A stretch of DNA of 64,000 nucleotides, taken from positions 305-64,304 of the forward strand of contig NZ_QRZF01000021.1 of the NCBI RefSeq assembly GCF_003464595.1. Reading direction: 5' to 3'. The notes beneath the pieces are model-generated. The model saw only the letters and a list, made by a program, of their open reading frames with translations. It was not told the DNA's origin and did no database searches. Below, piece after piece: positions 1 through 9,027 of this stretch. Made by a program: the position numbers and the translations under genes. The stretch is from Bacteroides intestinalis (lineage in GTDB: Bacteria > Bacteroidota > Bacteroidia > Bacteroidales > Bacteroidaceae). How positions within the stretch are numbered: the first letter of the stretch is position 1; every line of letters starts with the position of its first letter.

Positions 1-391
1 ACCGTTTTTAGTTAAATAGGTGTAAACCATTTCTGTATTAAGTCAGTAAATGCTTTTACATTATGATGTGAACAGTTGGTAAATATAATGCTTTCATAAT
101 TAGATAATTAACGTTTTTAGAACTCAATACTAGGACTTGTGGAAAGCTGAAAACGAAAAATTGTCTATTATAGAAAGAAAGAAGATTTTTTCTTGTTTCT
201 TTTTATAACCAGCTTCCGGTATGGGAATGTGTATTCCTACATAATTTGCTTTGCCATCTTCGAAATAAGTGATGTAAAATAAAAGGGGTAAAGTGCGCGA
301 ACTTGCTGTATTTCATTGCTTAATGATATTGTGATTTTTCACTGTTATTGCTGTTCTTTGGCACTGTTAAACCTATAAAAACAACAAAATT
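1..391. other. AT-rich leader region before the serine recombinase
   Basis: No gene is visible here. The stretch is AT-rich and ends in the leader of the recombinase at 392. A weak Bacteroides-like -7 element (TGTTCTTTG, about 352-360) precedes the start codon, but no convincing -33 partner is seen. I looked for inverted repeats that could mark an invertible segment next to the recombinase and saw none longer than a few bases. Confidence 0.4.
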
Positions 392-982
392 ATGGTAGTA
401 GCTTATTTAAGAGTGAGTACAGAAAAGCAGTTTCTGGCTAATCAACGTGAAGAACTTCTGCGCTTTGCAGAGAAAAATGGATTGAAGATTGACAAGTGGT
501 ACACTGAGACAGTGAGTGGGAGTGTGAGTAGTAAGGAACGAAAGCTGTCGGGGATGTTGAACCGGATGCAGCGGGGGGATACGTTGATTGTAACGGAGAT
601 TTCGAGATTGAGTCGCACCTTGTTGGAAATCATGACTATTCTCAACTCGTGTATAAAGAAAGAAATTATTTTGTACAGCACGAAAGAGGGATATGTTTTT
701 CAAAATGACATTAACAGTAAAGTATTGGGGTTTGCATTTGGATTGATGGCGGAGATAGAACGTAATTTGATTTCCATGCGAACTAAGGAAGCGTTGGCAA
801 GACGAAAACAGGAAGGGGTCAAGTTAGGACGTAAAAAGGGGACCTGCCCTGCAATACGGGTACTCCGTGAGAATAAGAGACGTTTGATGCGTGAATCCAG
901 ACGAGGTGTTTCTTGTTCGGAATTAGCCCGTCAGATGGGAGTATCCAGAACCACCATGCACCGCTTTCTGAAGTGTAACTAA
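392..982 (+). CDS. serine recombinase of the resolvase/invertase family (Mpi-like DNA invertase)
   Basis: The protein has 196 residues, the usual size of a small serine recombinase. It cuts and rejoins DNA through a covalent phosphoserine. The catalytic domain starts at once with YLRVSTEKQ, giving nucleophile Ser9, followed by the EISRLSR stretch and a long helix with AEIERNLISMRT. The C-terminal part (about 150-196) carries a helix-turn-helix, ELARQMGVSRTTMHRFL. In Bacteroides this size and architecture fit the Mpi type that flips promoters of capsule loci; that role is family knowledge. No inverted target sites are seen beside the gene, so it probably acts elsewhere. A hairpin terminator follows at 985-1037. 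Confidence 0.9.
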   Translation: MVVAYLRVSTEKQFLANQREELLRFAEKNGLKIDKWYTETVSGSVSSKERKLSGMLNRMQRGDTLIVTEISRLSRTLLEIMTILNSCIKKEIILYSTKEGYVFQNDINSKVLGFAFGLMAEIERNLISMRTKEALARRKQEGVKLGRKKGTCPAIRVLRENKRRLMRESRRGVSCSELARQMGVSRTTMHRFLKCN

Positions 983-984
983 TG

Positions 985-1037
985 AAAAAGCGAGTTGGCA
1001 AGTTCCTGTTGCCAGGTTCTTTAGTCAACTCGTTTTT
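985..1037. terminator. hairpin terminator between the recombinase and the HdeD-like gene
   Basis: An outer stem pairs AAAAAGCGAGTTG with CAACTCGTTTTT, and an inner hairpin pairs GGCAA with TTGCC. Runs of A on the left and T on the right let it work for both converging genes. Confidence 0.75.
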
Positions 1038-1054
1038 CCGGGCTGGATTGCTAC

Positions 1055-1663
1055 TTATTCTACTGGAATTTCTTTTTCTTTGTTTTTATCTTTCATACTT
1101 CTTCCTCGCTTATGAAGGTTCTTCAATTCAAAAGACAACATAATACGGAAAAATCCGATAATAAGGAATGCAAATGAGATCATGTAGACAGCATACATGG
1201 CACCTATTGCCGGTTGCCACAGAATGAGGAGTGAACAAATCACAGCTAATATGCCGAAGGCAATATACCATCCCCAGTCTCTGGTACCATATCTTTTCAG
1301 ATCCATGGCATAGCCAATGGAAGAAAAGCCGCGGAACATTAACCAGAATGCGATGATGAATGGAATTACTTCCATGCTTAACAGCGGATAAGCTATCAGA
1401 TAGAAACCTAATATCATGTCGATGATACCGCCTGCCAGATACCAACCCCAGCTGGAAACATTCTTCCGGTTGCTTACGGCGAAAGAAATCTCTAACAAAC
1501 CGCTGAACAGCATCGATATACTGAACAGAATACTCAAAACTGCATAACCGCTGAACGGAGCAAACATCAGACTTATAGCAACTACTACATAGAGTATACC
1601 AAGTAGGAGAGACATCCACCAGTTTTTTACTTCGCATTGAAGTTCGTCAAATAAAGTTTTCAT
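1055..1663 (-). CDS. HdeD-family (DUF308) inner-membrane protein
   Basis: The 202-residue protein has about six hydrophobic segments separated by short loops, in the repeated pattern of HdeD/DUF308 proteins (for example LLGILYVVVAISLMFAPF near residue 20 and the FRGFSSIGYAMDLKRYG region near 110-130). The tail (about 185-202) is charged, rich in K and E. In enterobacteria hdeD lies in an acid-stress island; whether that role holds here is unknown. The gene stands alone and converges on the serine recombinase. The start at 1663 puts the first hydrophobic segment after a short polar N-terminus, as expected. Confidence 0.8.
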   Translation of the reverse strand: MKTLFDELQCEVKNWWMSLLLGILYVVVAISLMFAPFSGYAVLSILFSISMLFSGLLEISFAVSNRKNVSSWGWYLAGGIIDMILGFYLIAYPLLSMEVIPFIIAFWLMFRGFSSIGYAMDLKRYGTRDWGWYIAFGILAVICSLLILWQPAIGAMYAVYMISFAFLIIGFFRIMLSFELKNLHKRGRSMKDKNKEKEIPVE

Positions 1664-1788
1664 GCAAATTTAATTTTAAATGGTTATTGTAATCATGTTT
1701 GTGAGAGTAACAATTTGCAGTTGGAAAAGTTTTGGGCGAACTTTTCCAACAGTTCGTTTGTTATATAGACATATAAAACAAGAAAACT

Positions 1789-2289
1789 ATGGCTACAACA
1801 AAATTTAAAGGACAGCCGGTTAAGATTATCGGCGAGTTTATAAAAGTAGGGACAGTTGCTCCCGACTTCGAGTTAGTGAAAACAGATCTTTCTTCTTTCT
1901 TTTTGAAAGATTTGAAAGGGAAGAATGTAATATTGAATATCTTTCCAAGTTTGGATACCAGTGTTTGTGCAACATCTGTGCGCAAGTTCAACAAGCTGGC
2001 AGCGAGTCTGCCAGATACAGTGGTTTTGGCGATTTCCAAAGACTTGCCTTTTTCCCATGCACGGTTCTGTACTACGGAAGGTATTGAAAATGTAATTCCT
2101 TTGTCTGATTTCCGTTTCTCTGATTTTGATGAAAGTTACGGTGTGCGTATGGCAGATGGACCATTGGGTGGCTTGCTGGCGCGTGCAGTAGTTATTGTCG
2201 GTAAGGATGGAAAGGTTGCATACACTGAACTGGTACCTGAAATTACACAGGAGCCGGATTATGACAAAGCAATAGAGGCTGTAAAGTAG
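1789..2289 (+). CDS. tpx: thiol peroxidase (Tpx)
   Basis: The 166-residue protein belongs to the atypical 2-Cys peroxiredoxins, which reduce hydrogen and alkyl peroxides using thioredoxin. The peroxidatic cysteine is Cys60 in DTSVCATS and the resolving cysteine is Cys94 in ARFCTTEGI, the spacing typical of Tpx. The thioredoxin-like core begins with VGTVAPDFEL. There is no signal peptide, so it acts in the cytoplasm. The gene is monocistronic: a strong hairpin terminator follows 40 bases after the stop, and the upstream gap of 125 bases holds its promoter. Confidence 0.97.
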   Translation: MATTKFKGQPVKIIGEFIKVGTVAPDFELVKTDLSSFFLKDLKGKNVILNIFPSLDTSVCATSVRKFNKLAASLPDTVVLAISKDLPFSHARFCTTEGIENVIPLSDFRFSDFDESYGVRMADGPLGGLLARAVVIVGKDGKVAYTELVPEITQEPDYDKAIEAVK

Positions 2290-2327
2290 TAAACCTCAGA
2301 TTTTAATAAGCAATTTAGAAAAGACCA

Positions 2328-2367
2328 GGTGTATAGTAGTCGTGAGACTATTATACACCATTTCTTT
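2328..2367 (+). terminator. rho-independent terminator of tpx
   Basis: A 14-base stem (2328-2341 with 2346-2359, one G-T wobble) closes a GTGA loop and is followed by a T-rich run. Confidence 0.9.
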
Positions 2368-2511
2368 TTTATACCCGTATCCAACTGTTGTATAAAATTC
2401 CAATGTGTTTTTCGGATATTTTTGATTGATTTATAGTGAGTAACTGGCTTTTTTTGTTTTACTTTGCGTCCTATAAATCAAGTATTAATAGGTTAATTGA
2501 TAAAGAAAAAG

Positions 2512-3420
2512 ATGGAACGAGGTTTAAAAGACTACGCCCTACTCATGCTGAAAGGTGTGGGAATGGGAGCAGCCGATGTGGTTCCCGGTGTATCGGGGGG
2601 GACAATTGCTTTTATTGTAGGTATTTATGACGAATTGATAGATTCGATAAAAAGCATTAATGGAAAAAGTTTAAAGTTGTTTTTCACAGGAAAATGGGGA
2701 GCATTCTGGAAAGCGATTAACGGTAATTTTCTGATCTCTCTGCTGGCGGGAATTGGAATCAGTGTATTTTCATTAGCTAAAATTATCACATGGTTGCTTA
2801 CGGACCATCCGGTTATGGTTTGGGCTTTCTTTTTCGGACTGGTACTGGCATCCACATGGTTTGTAGGAAAAGACATAAAGGAATGGAACAAGAAAACGAT
2901 TCCGGCATTTATTATAGGTGTGGCAGTTGCATATTATATTACGGTAGCAACTCCTGCTGAAACTCCTTCCAACTTATTTTTTATATTCCTTTGTGGAGCG
3001 ATTGCCATTTGTGCTATGATATTGCCGGGTATATCGGGAAGTTTTATTTTGGTACTGTTAGGTAAGTACTTCTTTATAATGGAGGCTGTCAAAACACTTG
3101 ATATAACGGTTTTATTAGTGTTTTTTGTGGGTGCTTTTATTGGTATAACTTCTTTCTCACGTGTTCTTTCGTACGCATTAAAACATTTCCGTAATATTAC
3201 ATTAGCTGTATTGACAGGTTTCATGTTGGGTTCACTAAACAAAGTGTGGCCTTGGAAAGAAACTATAGAAACTTTTACTGATAGTCATGGGGTAGTGAAG
3301 CCATTGGTTGAAAGTAATATTCTGCCCAATCAGTATGTTGTTGAGGCTGTAGTATTGATGATAGTGGGTTTCTTCCTGGTATATTTCCTTGAAAAGCTTT
3401 CTACTCGTAGTGCTAAATAA
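2512..3420 (+). CDS. DUF368 membrane protein, polyprenyl-phosphate translocase family (PopT-like)
   Basis: From the ATG at 2512 the protein has 302 residues; an in-frame TTG at 2497 would add five residues, but ATG with the A-rich stretch in front of it is more likely. The family hallmark GVGMGAADVVPGVSGGTIAFI sits at the N-terminus, and a related second copy, AICAMILPGISGSFILVLLG, lies in the middle. This internal repeat is typical of DUF368 transporters, with about eight to ten membrane segments. Recent work on DUF368 proteins assigns them the return of undecaprenyl phosphate across the membrane for cell-wall and glycan synthesis. The gene converges on the TPR gene through a shared terminator. 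Confidence 0.88.
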   Translation: MERGLKDYALLMLKGVGMGAADVVPGVSGGTIAFIVGIYDELIDSIKSINGKSLKLFFTGKWGAFWKAINGNFLISLLAGIGISVFSLAKIITWLLTDHPVMVWAFFFGLVLASTWFVGKDIKEWNKKTIPAFIIGVAVAYYITVATPAETPSNLFFIFLCGAIAICAMILPGISGSFILVLLGKYFFIMEAVKTLDITVLLVFFVGAFIGITSFSRVLSYALKHFRNITLAVLTGFMLGSLNKVWPWKETIETFTDSHGVVKPLVESNILPNQYVVEAVVLMIVGFFLVYFLEKLSTRSAK

Positions 3421-3454
3421 GAGATAGCAAACAAATATCTTGAGGGTATATATA

Positions 3455-3495
3455 AAATAGAGAGTAAAGATTCCTTTACTCTCTATTTCTTTTTA
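3455..3495. terminator. bidirectional terminator between the DUF368 and TPR genes
   Basis: A perfect 15-base stem (3455-3469 with 3474-3488) closes an ATTC loop. A precedes it and T follows it, so it can serve both converging transcripts. Confidence 0.9.
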
Positions 3496-4917
3496 TTGCA
3501 ATGCTTTTATGATGTTTTGCATATAAGCGGCCAGGTCTTCCCGGTCTTCGCTTTCCATAAGCATCTGCATCTTCTCCAATTCTTTTAAATCGAATGGGCG
3601 GGGGCATTTCTGATTATACTTTATGAAGTTCTCTTTATCATGCAGCGTCATGTAGAGTACCGTCAACTTTTCGTTGATACCATCAAAGTTCGGTTCCAAT
3701 TCGCAGACACGTTCAAAAGCTATCTTGGCATAATCCAGATAACCGATTTCCATGCTATGCATACCTATTTCATTCCAGGTGTCGGCAGTAGGAGAGCAAT
3801 TCAAGGCCTTTGCCCACTGCTTTATTCCTTTGTCGTAGTCACCTTCTTCAATGTATATGCGACCTTCTATCAGAAGAGATTCCGGGTCTTCCGGTGACAG
3901 TTTATGTGCTTTTTTACAATACTGGTGTGCTTTGCGTTTCTTCCCCATCTTGGAGAGGCAAAGCCCTGCATTGGCATATAAGCTGGGCAGTATTGGAGAA
4001 GCAACTTCATCTGTCTCATTTTCCAGAATTGCTTTTTCCAGATTTTCATAGCCTTCCTTCCATTCTCCTTTGGATACCTTGCATAATCCAATGTATGTAT
4101 AGATAAATTCGGGAGCAAGTCCATGAAGTTCCTCTGCTTTCTGATAATACTCCAGAGCAGCATCTTCGTTACCTAACTGGTAGAAGCAGTGTCCTTTCAT
4201 TACATAGGCGTCTGCAAATTCATCATCACTCACCAATGCATAATCGCAAGCATCAATAGCTTGGTTGAAGTTCATTTCTTCGAAGTGGCATCTTGCTAAT
4301 CCGAACCAGTAAGGAGCCGAATATGGATTCATGTCTATGAGGCGGTTATACAGGGGAATTGCTTCCTCGGTCATGCCTTTGCCATAAAGGCAGTCTGCAA
4401 CTACGGCAATATAGGCTTCTTCATTAGAATATTCTTCCTTTACCGGATCGAGCCATGCCAAGGCTTTATCCGGATACCCCATATCAAGATACATATAGGA
4501 TACATCTACCACGTTTGCCAGATCATCTTTATCCTCAATCGTGTCGAGTAACTGTTCGGCATCATCCAGTTTACCTTCACTCAATAGCAAATGGGCACGC
4601 ACCACTTTTGCTTCCGGCGAATAAGTATCGGGAAGATTTTCAATGATTTCACGTGCTTTTGCTTTCTTTCCGTTATCCAGATGCAGGTAAGCATATTCAA
4701 TCATAAGTTCAGTGCTATCGGGATGCAGCTTTAATCCATATTCTGCAATCTCAAAAGCCTTATCATATCTTTTCTTTGTACCATACCAGTCGGCAAGATC
4801 AGCTAACTCATCTGCATCCTGATAGAACGGTTTGTTTCCGGCCATTGCCGCTTCATATTGTTCGGCAAGTTCCTGTAACTCTTTATCCCTGCCGGACAGC
4901 AGGTTTTTATTGCTCAT
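3493..4917 (-). CDS. tetratricopeptide-repeat protein
   Basis: The 474-residue protein is almost entirely TPR helices, with repeated patterns such as ALEYYQKAEELHG, AHQYCKKAHKLSPEDPESLL and AKIAFERVCELEPNFDG from about residue 40 to 430. There is no signal peptide or membrane segment, so it is probably a cytoplasmic scaffold. It lies 27 bases downstream of glnS on the same strand and is probably co-transcribed with it. No enzyme domain is visible, and the partner cannot be told from sequence. Confidence 0.85.
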   Translation of the reverse strand: MSNKNLLSGRDKELQELAEQYEAAMAGNKPFYQDADELADLADWYGTKKRYDKAFEIAEYGLKLHPDSTELMIEYAYLHLDNGKKAKAREIIENLPDTYSPEAKVVRAHLLLSEGKLDDAEQLLDTIEDKDDLANVVDVSYMYLDMGYPDKALAWLDPVKEEYSNEEAYIAVVADCLYGKGMTEEAIPLYNRLIDMNPYSAPYWFGLARCHFEEMNFNQAIDACDYALVSDDEFADAYVMKGHCFYQLGNEDAALEYYQKAEELHGLAPEFIYTYIGLCKVSKGEWKEGYENLEKAILENETDEVASPILPSLYANAGLCLSKMGKKRKAHQYCKKAHKLSPEDPESLLIEGRIYIEEGDYDKGIKQWAKALNCSPTADTWNEIGMHSMEIGYLDYAKIAFERVCELEPNFDGINEKLTVLYMTLHDKENFIKYNQKCPRPFDLKELEKMQMLMESEDREDLAAYMQNIIKALQ

Positions 4918-4944
4918 TAATTGTTTACTCCTATAATCCTATTT

Positions 4945-6684
4945 TTATTTGTTTATTTTGCCCCAGGTATCTTTCAAGCCTACAGTGCGGTTGAATACCA
5001 TTTTCTCTGGTGTGGAGTCTGGATCTACGTTGAAATATCCGATGCGCTGGAACTGCAAATAAGTAAGCGGTTTCATGCCGGCAGCGTATTTTTCAATGTA
5101 GCAATGAGGCAATATATTCAGTGAGTCCGGATTGATGATGTCTTTCATTGCTTCCAGTGCATCACAGTTTTTAGCTTCGCGGATAGCAGCCAGTTCGTCA
5201 CGTGGGTTTTCTACTTTCCAAAGGCGGTCGTAGAGGCGTACTTCTGCTTCAAGGCAATGAGCACAACTTACCCAGTGCAGGGTACCTTTCACCTTACGGT
5301 TTGCTTCGGGCATACCGCTCTTGGTGTTCGGATCATATTCGCAATATACTTCAACTACTTCTCCGGCTTCATTTTTCTTGCAACCGGTACATTTCACGAT
5401 ATAAGCACTCTTTAAGCGTACTTCCTGGCCCGGAGTCATACGGAAGTATTTCTTCGGAGCATCTTCCATGAAGTCTTCGCGCTCCATCCACAGTTCGCGG
5501 CTGAATTCAATGAAGTGGCTGCCTTCTTCCGGTTTTTCCGGATTATTGATTGCTTCCAGTTCTTCCACTTTCCCTTCAGGATAGTTGGTGATAATCAGTT
5601 TCACCGGGTTCATTACTGCCGAGATACGGGTCGCACGAGTGTTAAGATCTTCGCGTAAAGCACTTTCCAGCAAAGCGAATTCATTAAGTGCATCGTATGT
5701 GGTATATCCGATTTTGTCAATAAACTTGTGGATGGCTTCAGGTGAGTATCCGCGACGGCGGAAACCACAGATAGTCGGCATACGGGGATCATCCCATCCG
5801 TTCACCAGTTTTTCTTTTACCAGAATCAGCAGGTTGCGCTTGCTCATCAGGGTGTAGCTGAGATTCAGCTTGTTGAATTCGTACTGATGGGGGCGGTTAT
5901 CATCCAGATCTTTACCCTCCTTTACCCAGTCTACAAAGAGATCATAGAGCGGACGGTGGGGAACAAATTCCAATGTACAGAGAGAGTGCGTTACACCTTC
6001 AAAGTAGTCACTTTGTCCGTGAGCGAAGTCATACATCGGATAGGCCTTCCACGTTGTACCAGTACGGTGATGCGGATGGTTCACTACGCGATAGATGATA
6101 GGATCGCGGAAGTGCATATTCGGGTTTGCCATATCAATCTTGGCACGAAGCACCATAGCGCCTTCTGCTATTTCACCTGTATTCATTTTCTTGAACAGGG
6201 AGAGGCTTTCCTCTATCGGACGGTTACGGTAAGGGCTTTCCACACCCGGTTGGGTAGGAGTGCCTTTTTGCTGTGCTATTTGTTCTGAAGTCTGCTCGTC
6301 GATATATGCTTTACCTTCTTCAATAAGGCGGATGGCAAAGTCCCACAATTGCTGGAAGTAATCGGATGCGTAGTATTCATTACCCCACTGGTAACCCAGC
6401 CATTGGATATCTTCCTTGATAGCTTCTACATATTCCACATCTTCTTTGGTCGGATTCGTATCATCGAAACGCAGATTGCAAATGCCATTGTGGTCGGCTG
6501 CAATACCAAAATCAAGGCAAATTGCCTTGGCATGTCCGATGTGGAGGTATCCGTTGGGCTCCGGCGGGAAACGTGTTTGTACTTTGCCACCATTTTTACC
6601 CTCTTTCAAGTCTTTCTCAACAATTTGTTCAATGAAGTTGAGGCTCTTTTTTTCGCCTGCTTCTTCGCTCTTAATATCTGCCAT
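4945..6684 (-). CDS. glnS: glutaminyl-tRNA synthetase
   Basis: The 579-residue class I synthetase charges tRNA-Gln with glutamine. The HIGH motif is at residues 48-51 within PPEPNGYLHIGHAKA, and the KMSKS-type motif reads LMSKR at 279-283. The glutaminyl-specific stretch RFDDTNP is at about 72-78. The C-terminal part (about 340-579) is the anticodon-binding beta-barrel region. Length and motifs match bacterial GlnS. It is the first gene of a two-gene leftward unit with the TPR protein. Confidence 0.97.
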   Translation of the reverse strand: MADIKSEEAGEKKSLNFIEQIVEKDLKEGKNGGKVQTRFPPEPNGYLHIGHAKAICLDFGIAADHNGICNLRFDDTNPTKEDVEYVEAIKEDIQWLGYQWGNEYYASDYFQQLWDFAIRLIEEGKAYIDEQTSEQIAQQKGTPTQPGVESPYRNRPIEESLSLFKKMNTGEIAEGAMVLRAKIDMANPNMHFRDPIIYRVVNHPHHRTGTTWKAYPMYDFAHGQSDYFEGVTHSLCTLEFVPHRPLYDLFVDWVKEGKDLDDNRPHQYEFNKLNLSYTLMSKRNLLILVKEKLVNGWDDPRMPTICGFRRRGYSPEAIHKFIDKIGYTTYDALNEFALLESALREDLNTRATRISAVMNPVKLIITNYPEGKVEELEAINNPEKPEEGSHFIEFSRELWMEREDFMEDAPKKYFRMTPGQEVRLKSAYIVKCTGCKKNEAGEVVEVYCEYDPNTKSGMPEANRKVKGTLHWVSCAHCLEAEVRLYDRLWKVENPRDELAAIREAKNCDALEAMKDIINPDSLNILPHCYIEKYAAGMKPLTYLQFQRIGYFNVDPDSTPEKMVFNRTVGLKDTWGKINK

Positions 6685-6746
6685 AATTGGTATGTATATA
6701 TTCTAAAAATCGAGCTACAAAAGTAAGACATTTTTTTCGTATATCC

Positions 6747-7565
6747 TTATTTCACGGGAATATATCCACTCTTTTTAATGATTTCCTGACCTGCAGGTGA
6801 AAGAATGAAATCAATGAGAGGAGTTGCTTGTTCGGAGTTTTCTGTGTTATAATAATAGTATAGAGGCCGCACAATGGGGTAACTCTTATCTGTAGCACTC
6901 TCCATAGTGGGTGGGGCAAAGTGTGTCCCGTCGTAAGAAATGGACAGTGATTTGACGCGAGGGGAAAGATAAGCCAATCCTACGTATCCTATTGCTCCCT
7001 TCGTCTGGCTGACAGATTGTATAATGGCACCGGTGGCAGGCATAGAGAGGCTGCTACTCATGTAATTCTTATTTTTGAGAACGCTTTCTTTGAAGAATTC
7101 ATAAGTACCCGAAGATGTTTCGCGAGAGTACACCACGATTTTACGGTCATCTCCACCCACTTGCTTCCAATTCGTAATCTTACCCCGGAAGATATCTTCC
7201 AGTTGTTGGCGCGTCAGTTGCTTTACGGGATTGGAGGGGTGAACCACAACGGCAAGGGCATCGTAAGCTACGATAACTTCTTCCACTTCTTTTCCGGCTG
7301 CCTTTACTTTCATCTTCTCACTGAATTTGATGGGGCGGGATGCCATGGCAATATCTGTAGTTCCGTCCAATAGAGCGGAAATACCTACTCCGGTGCCACC
7401 ACCGGTTACGGTAACACGGGCGTCGGGATTGAGTGCCATAAATCTTTCGGCAGTCTGTTGTGCTACAGGTAGTACAGTGTCACTGCCTTTGATGCGTTGC
7501 GCCTGTAGGCTACTTACAGCCAATGTCAGGAATAGGATGATACTTATTGTTTTCATTTTATTCAA
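6747..7565 (-). CDS. pstS: phosphate ABC transporter, periplasmic phosphate-binding protein
   Basis: The 272-residue protein starts with a signal peptide of about 22 residues (cleavage near SLQAQ) and continues as a PstS-type binding protein: IKGSDTVLPVAQ, a GGGTGVGISALLDGTTDIAMASR phosphate loop around residues 55-77, and YSRETSSGTYEFF near 155. It captures phosphate in the periplasm for the PstCAB transporter encoded divergently. The start lies 112 bases from a leftward Pho-box-like repeat (7677-7694), consistent with induction by phosphate starvation. Confidence 0.95.
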   Translation of the reverse strand: MNKMKTISIILFLTLAVSSLQAQRIKGSDTVLPVAQQTAERFMALNPDARVTVTGGGTGVGISALLDGTTDIAMASRPIKFSEKMKVKAAGKEVEEVIVAYDALAVVVHPSNPVKQLTRQQLEDIFRGKITNWKQVGGDDRKIVVYSRETSSGTYEFFKESVLKNKNYMSSSLSMPATGAIIQSVSQTKGAIGYVGLAYLSPRVKSLSISYDGTHFAPPTMESATDKSYPIVRPLYYYYNTENSEQATPLIDFILSPAGQEIIKKSGYIPVK

Positions 7566-7676
7566 AAATTGTTTTTTATTCTATTTATAATGAATTTTAT
7601 TATACTCAAAAGCGGGTGATAATAGAACCCAAATATTATTCTATTTGTTTATTGCTTGCAAATAAAACAATTGCGC

Positions 7677-7694
7677 ATTACAATCTAATTACAA
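7677..7694 (-). promoter_or_regulatory. Pho-box-like repeat for pstS
   Basis: Read on the minus strand, TTGTAAT occurs twice with a four-base spacer, an 11-base period. That is the geometry of PhoB-type boxes. It is oriented towards pstS. Confidence 0.65.
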
Positions 7695-7712
7695 AACTTG
7701 TGTTTTTGGAGG

Positions 7713-7741
7713 TTGTAACGCTTTTGTAATACGTTTGAAAC
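7713..7741 (+). promoter_or_regulatory. Pho-box-like repeat for the pstCAB-phoU operon
   Basis: TTGTAAC at 7713, TTGTAAT at 7724 and TTGAAAC at 7735 are three seven-base units at an exact 11-base period on the plus strand, 75 bases before pstC. An 8-base inverted repeat (GTTTGAAA at 7733, TTTCAAAC at 7747) overlaps the last unit. Confidence 0.65.
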
Positions 7742-7815
7742 ATTTCTTTCAAACCTTAGTCACACTCTCTTAACATCGACGTGGTTTCTTTGCATACGAA
7801 ATTCAATAGGCATTT

Positions 7816-9000
7816 ATGAAGAAGCTTTTTGAGAAAATAATAGAAGGAGTGTTAGCTTGTAGCGGTTTTGTAACAAGCATCACCATTGTGCTCATTATCC
7901 TGTTTCTCTTTTCCGAGGCGTTGGGGCTGTTCAACAGCCGGGTAATTGAAGAAGGATATGTATTGGCATTGAATAAAGATAATAAGGTAAGTGAGCTGAC
8001 CCCGGCTCAGATAAAGGATGTTTTCGATGAGGAGATAACAAACTGGAATGAAGTCGGGGGGCAGGATATGCCCATCCGGCTTTTCCGTTTGGAAGATATC
8101 ACTCAGTATTATACCGAGGAAGAACTGGGGGCAGCTTATGAACATGCCGGAGTAAAGATTACCGAACTGGTGGAACGTACGCCAGGCATTATTGCTTTTG
8201 TACCGCAACAGTTTATCGTTCGTCCGGATTCCGTCCACTTATTGCAGGATAACACCATTTCGGTGAAAGATGTCTTTGCGGGGGCGGAATGGTTTCCGAC
8301 GGCTACACCTGCCGCACAATTCGGTTTTCTACCCTTAATAACCGGTACGCTGTGGGTGAGTTTATTTGCCATCCTGATAGCATTGCCTTTTGGGCTTTCA
8401 GTTGCTATCTATATGTCCGAAGTGGCAAATTCCAGGATACGTAATCTGCTGAAACCGATAATTGAGTTGCTGAGTGGTATTCCATCGGTGGTCTATGGTT
8501 TCTTCGGACTGATTGTGATTGTACCATTCATCCAGAAAGTATTCAACCTGCCTGTGGGTGAAAGTGGACTGGCGGGAAGCATTGTGTTGGCCATAATGGC
8601 ATTGCCTACGATTATAACGGTGACGGAAGATGCCATGCGCAACTGTCCCCGTGCCATGCGGGAAGCCAGCCTTGCATTGGGCGCTTCACAATGGCAGACC
8701 ATATATAAGGTGGTGATACCTTATTCCGTATCAGGTATCACTTCCGGTGTGGTATTGGGAATCGGGCGTGCTATCGGTGAAACAATGGCGGTGCTGATGG
8801 TGACAGGTAATGCGGCAGTCATACCGCATACCATTCTGGAACCGTTGCGTACCATACCTGCAACGATTGCAGCGGAACTGGGAGAAGCACCTGCCGGGGG
8901 AGCACATTATGAAGCCTTATTTCTTTTGGGCGTAGTGCTGTTCTTTATTAGTTTGCTGATAAACTTCACGGTAGAAGCTGTGTCAGCCCGGAAAAGATAA
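7816..9000 (+). CDS. pstC: phosphate ABC transporter permease PstC with an inserted periplasmic domain
   Basis: The 394-residue protein has a first membrane helix at about residues 17-40 and the BPD_transp_1 permease core from about residue 170 to 390, including the EAA-like loop EASLALGASQWQTIYKVVIP. Between them, residues about 45-150 form an extra domain outside the membrane. Part of it, LTPAQIKDVFDEEITNWNEV, closely resembles the PstS stretch LTRQQLEDIFRGKITNWKQV encoded next door. PstC proteins of about 300 residues lack this insert. It pairs with PstA to form the channel. It is the first gene of a rightward operon preceded by a Pho-box-like repeat. Confidence 0.93.
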   Translation: MKKLFEKIIEGVLACSGFVTSITIVLIILFLFSEALGLFNSRVIEEGYVLALNKDNKVSELTPAQIKDVFDEEITNWNEVGGQDMPIRLFRLEDITQYYTEEELGAAYEHAGVKITELVERTPGIIAFVPQQFIVRPDSVHLLQDNTISVKDVFAGAEWFPTATPAAQFGFLPLITGTLWVSLFAILIALPFGLSVAIYMSEVANSRIRNLLKPIIELLSGIPSVVYGFFGLIVIVPFIQKVFNLPVGESGLAGSIVLAIMALPTIITVTEDAMRNCPRAMREASLALGASQWQTIYKVVIPYSVSGITSGVVLGIGRAIGETMAVLMVTGNAAVIPHTILEPLRTIPATIAAELGEAPAGGAHYEALFLLGVVLFFISLLINFTVEAVSARKR

Positions 9001-9027
9001 TGTCTTATAGAGAAAAGAAAAATAAGT

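Noticed and set aside
1..391. Invertible target of the serine recombinase beside its gene
   Set aside because: No matching inverted repeats could be found on either side.
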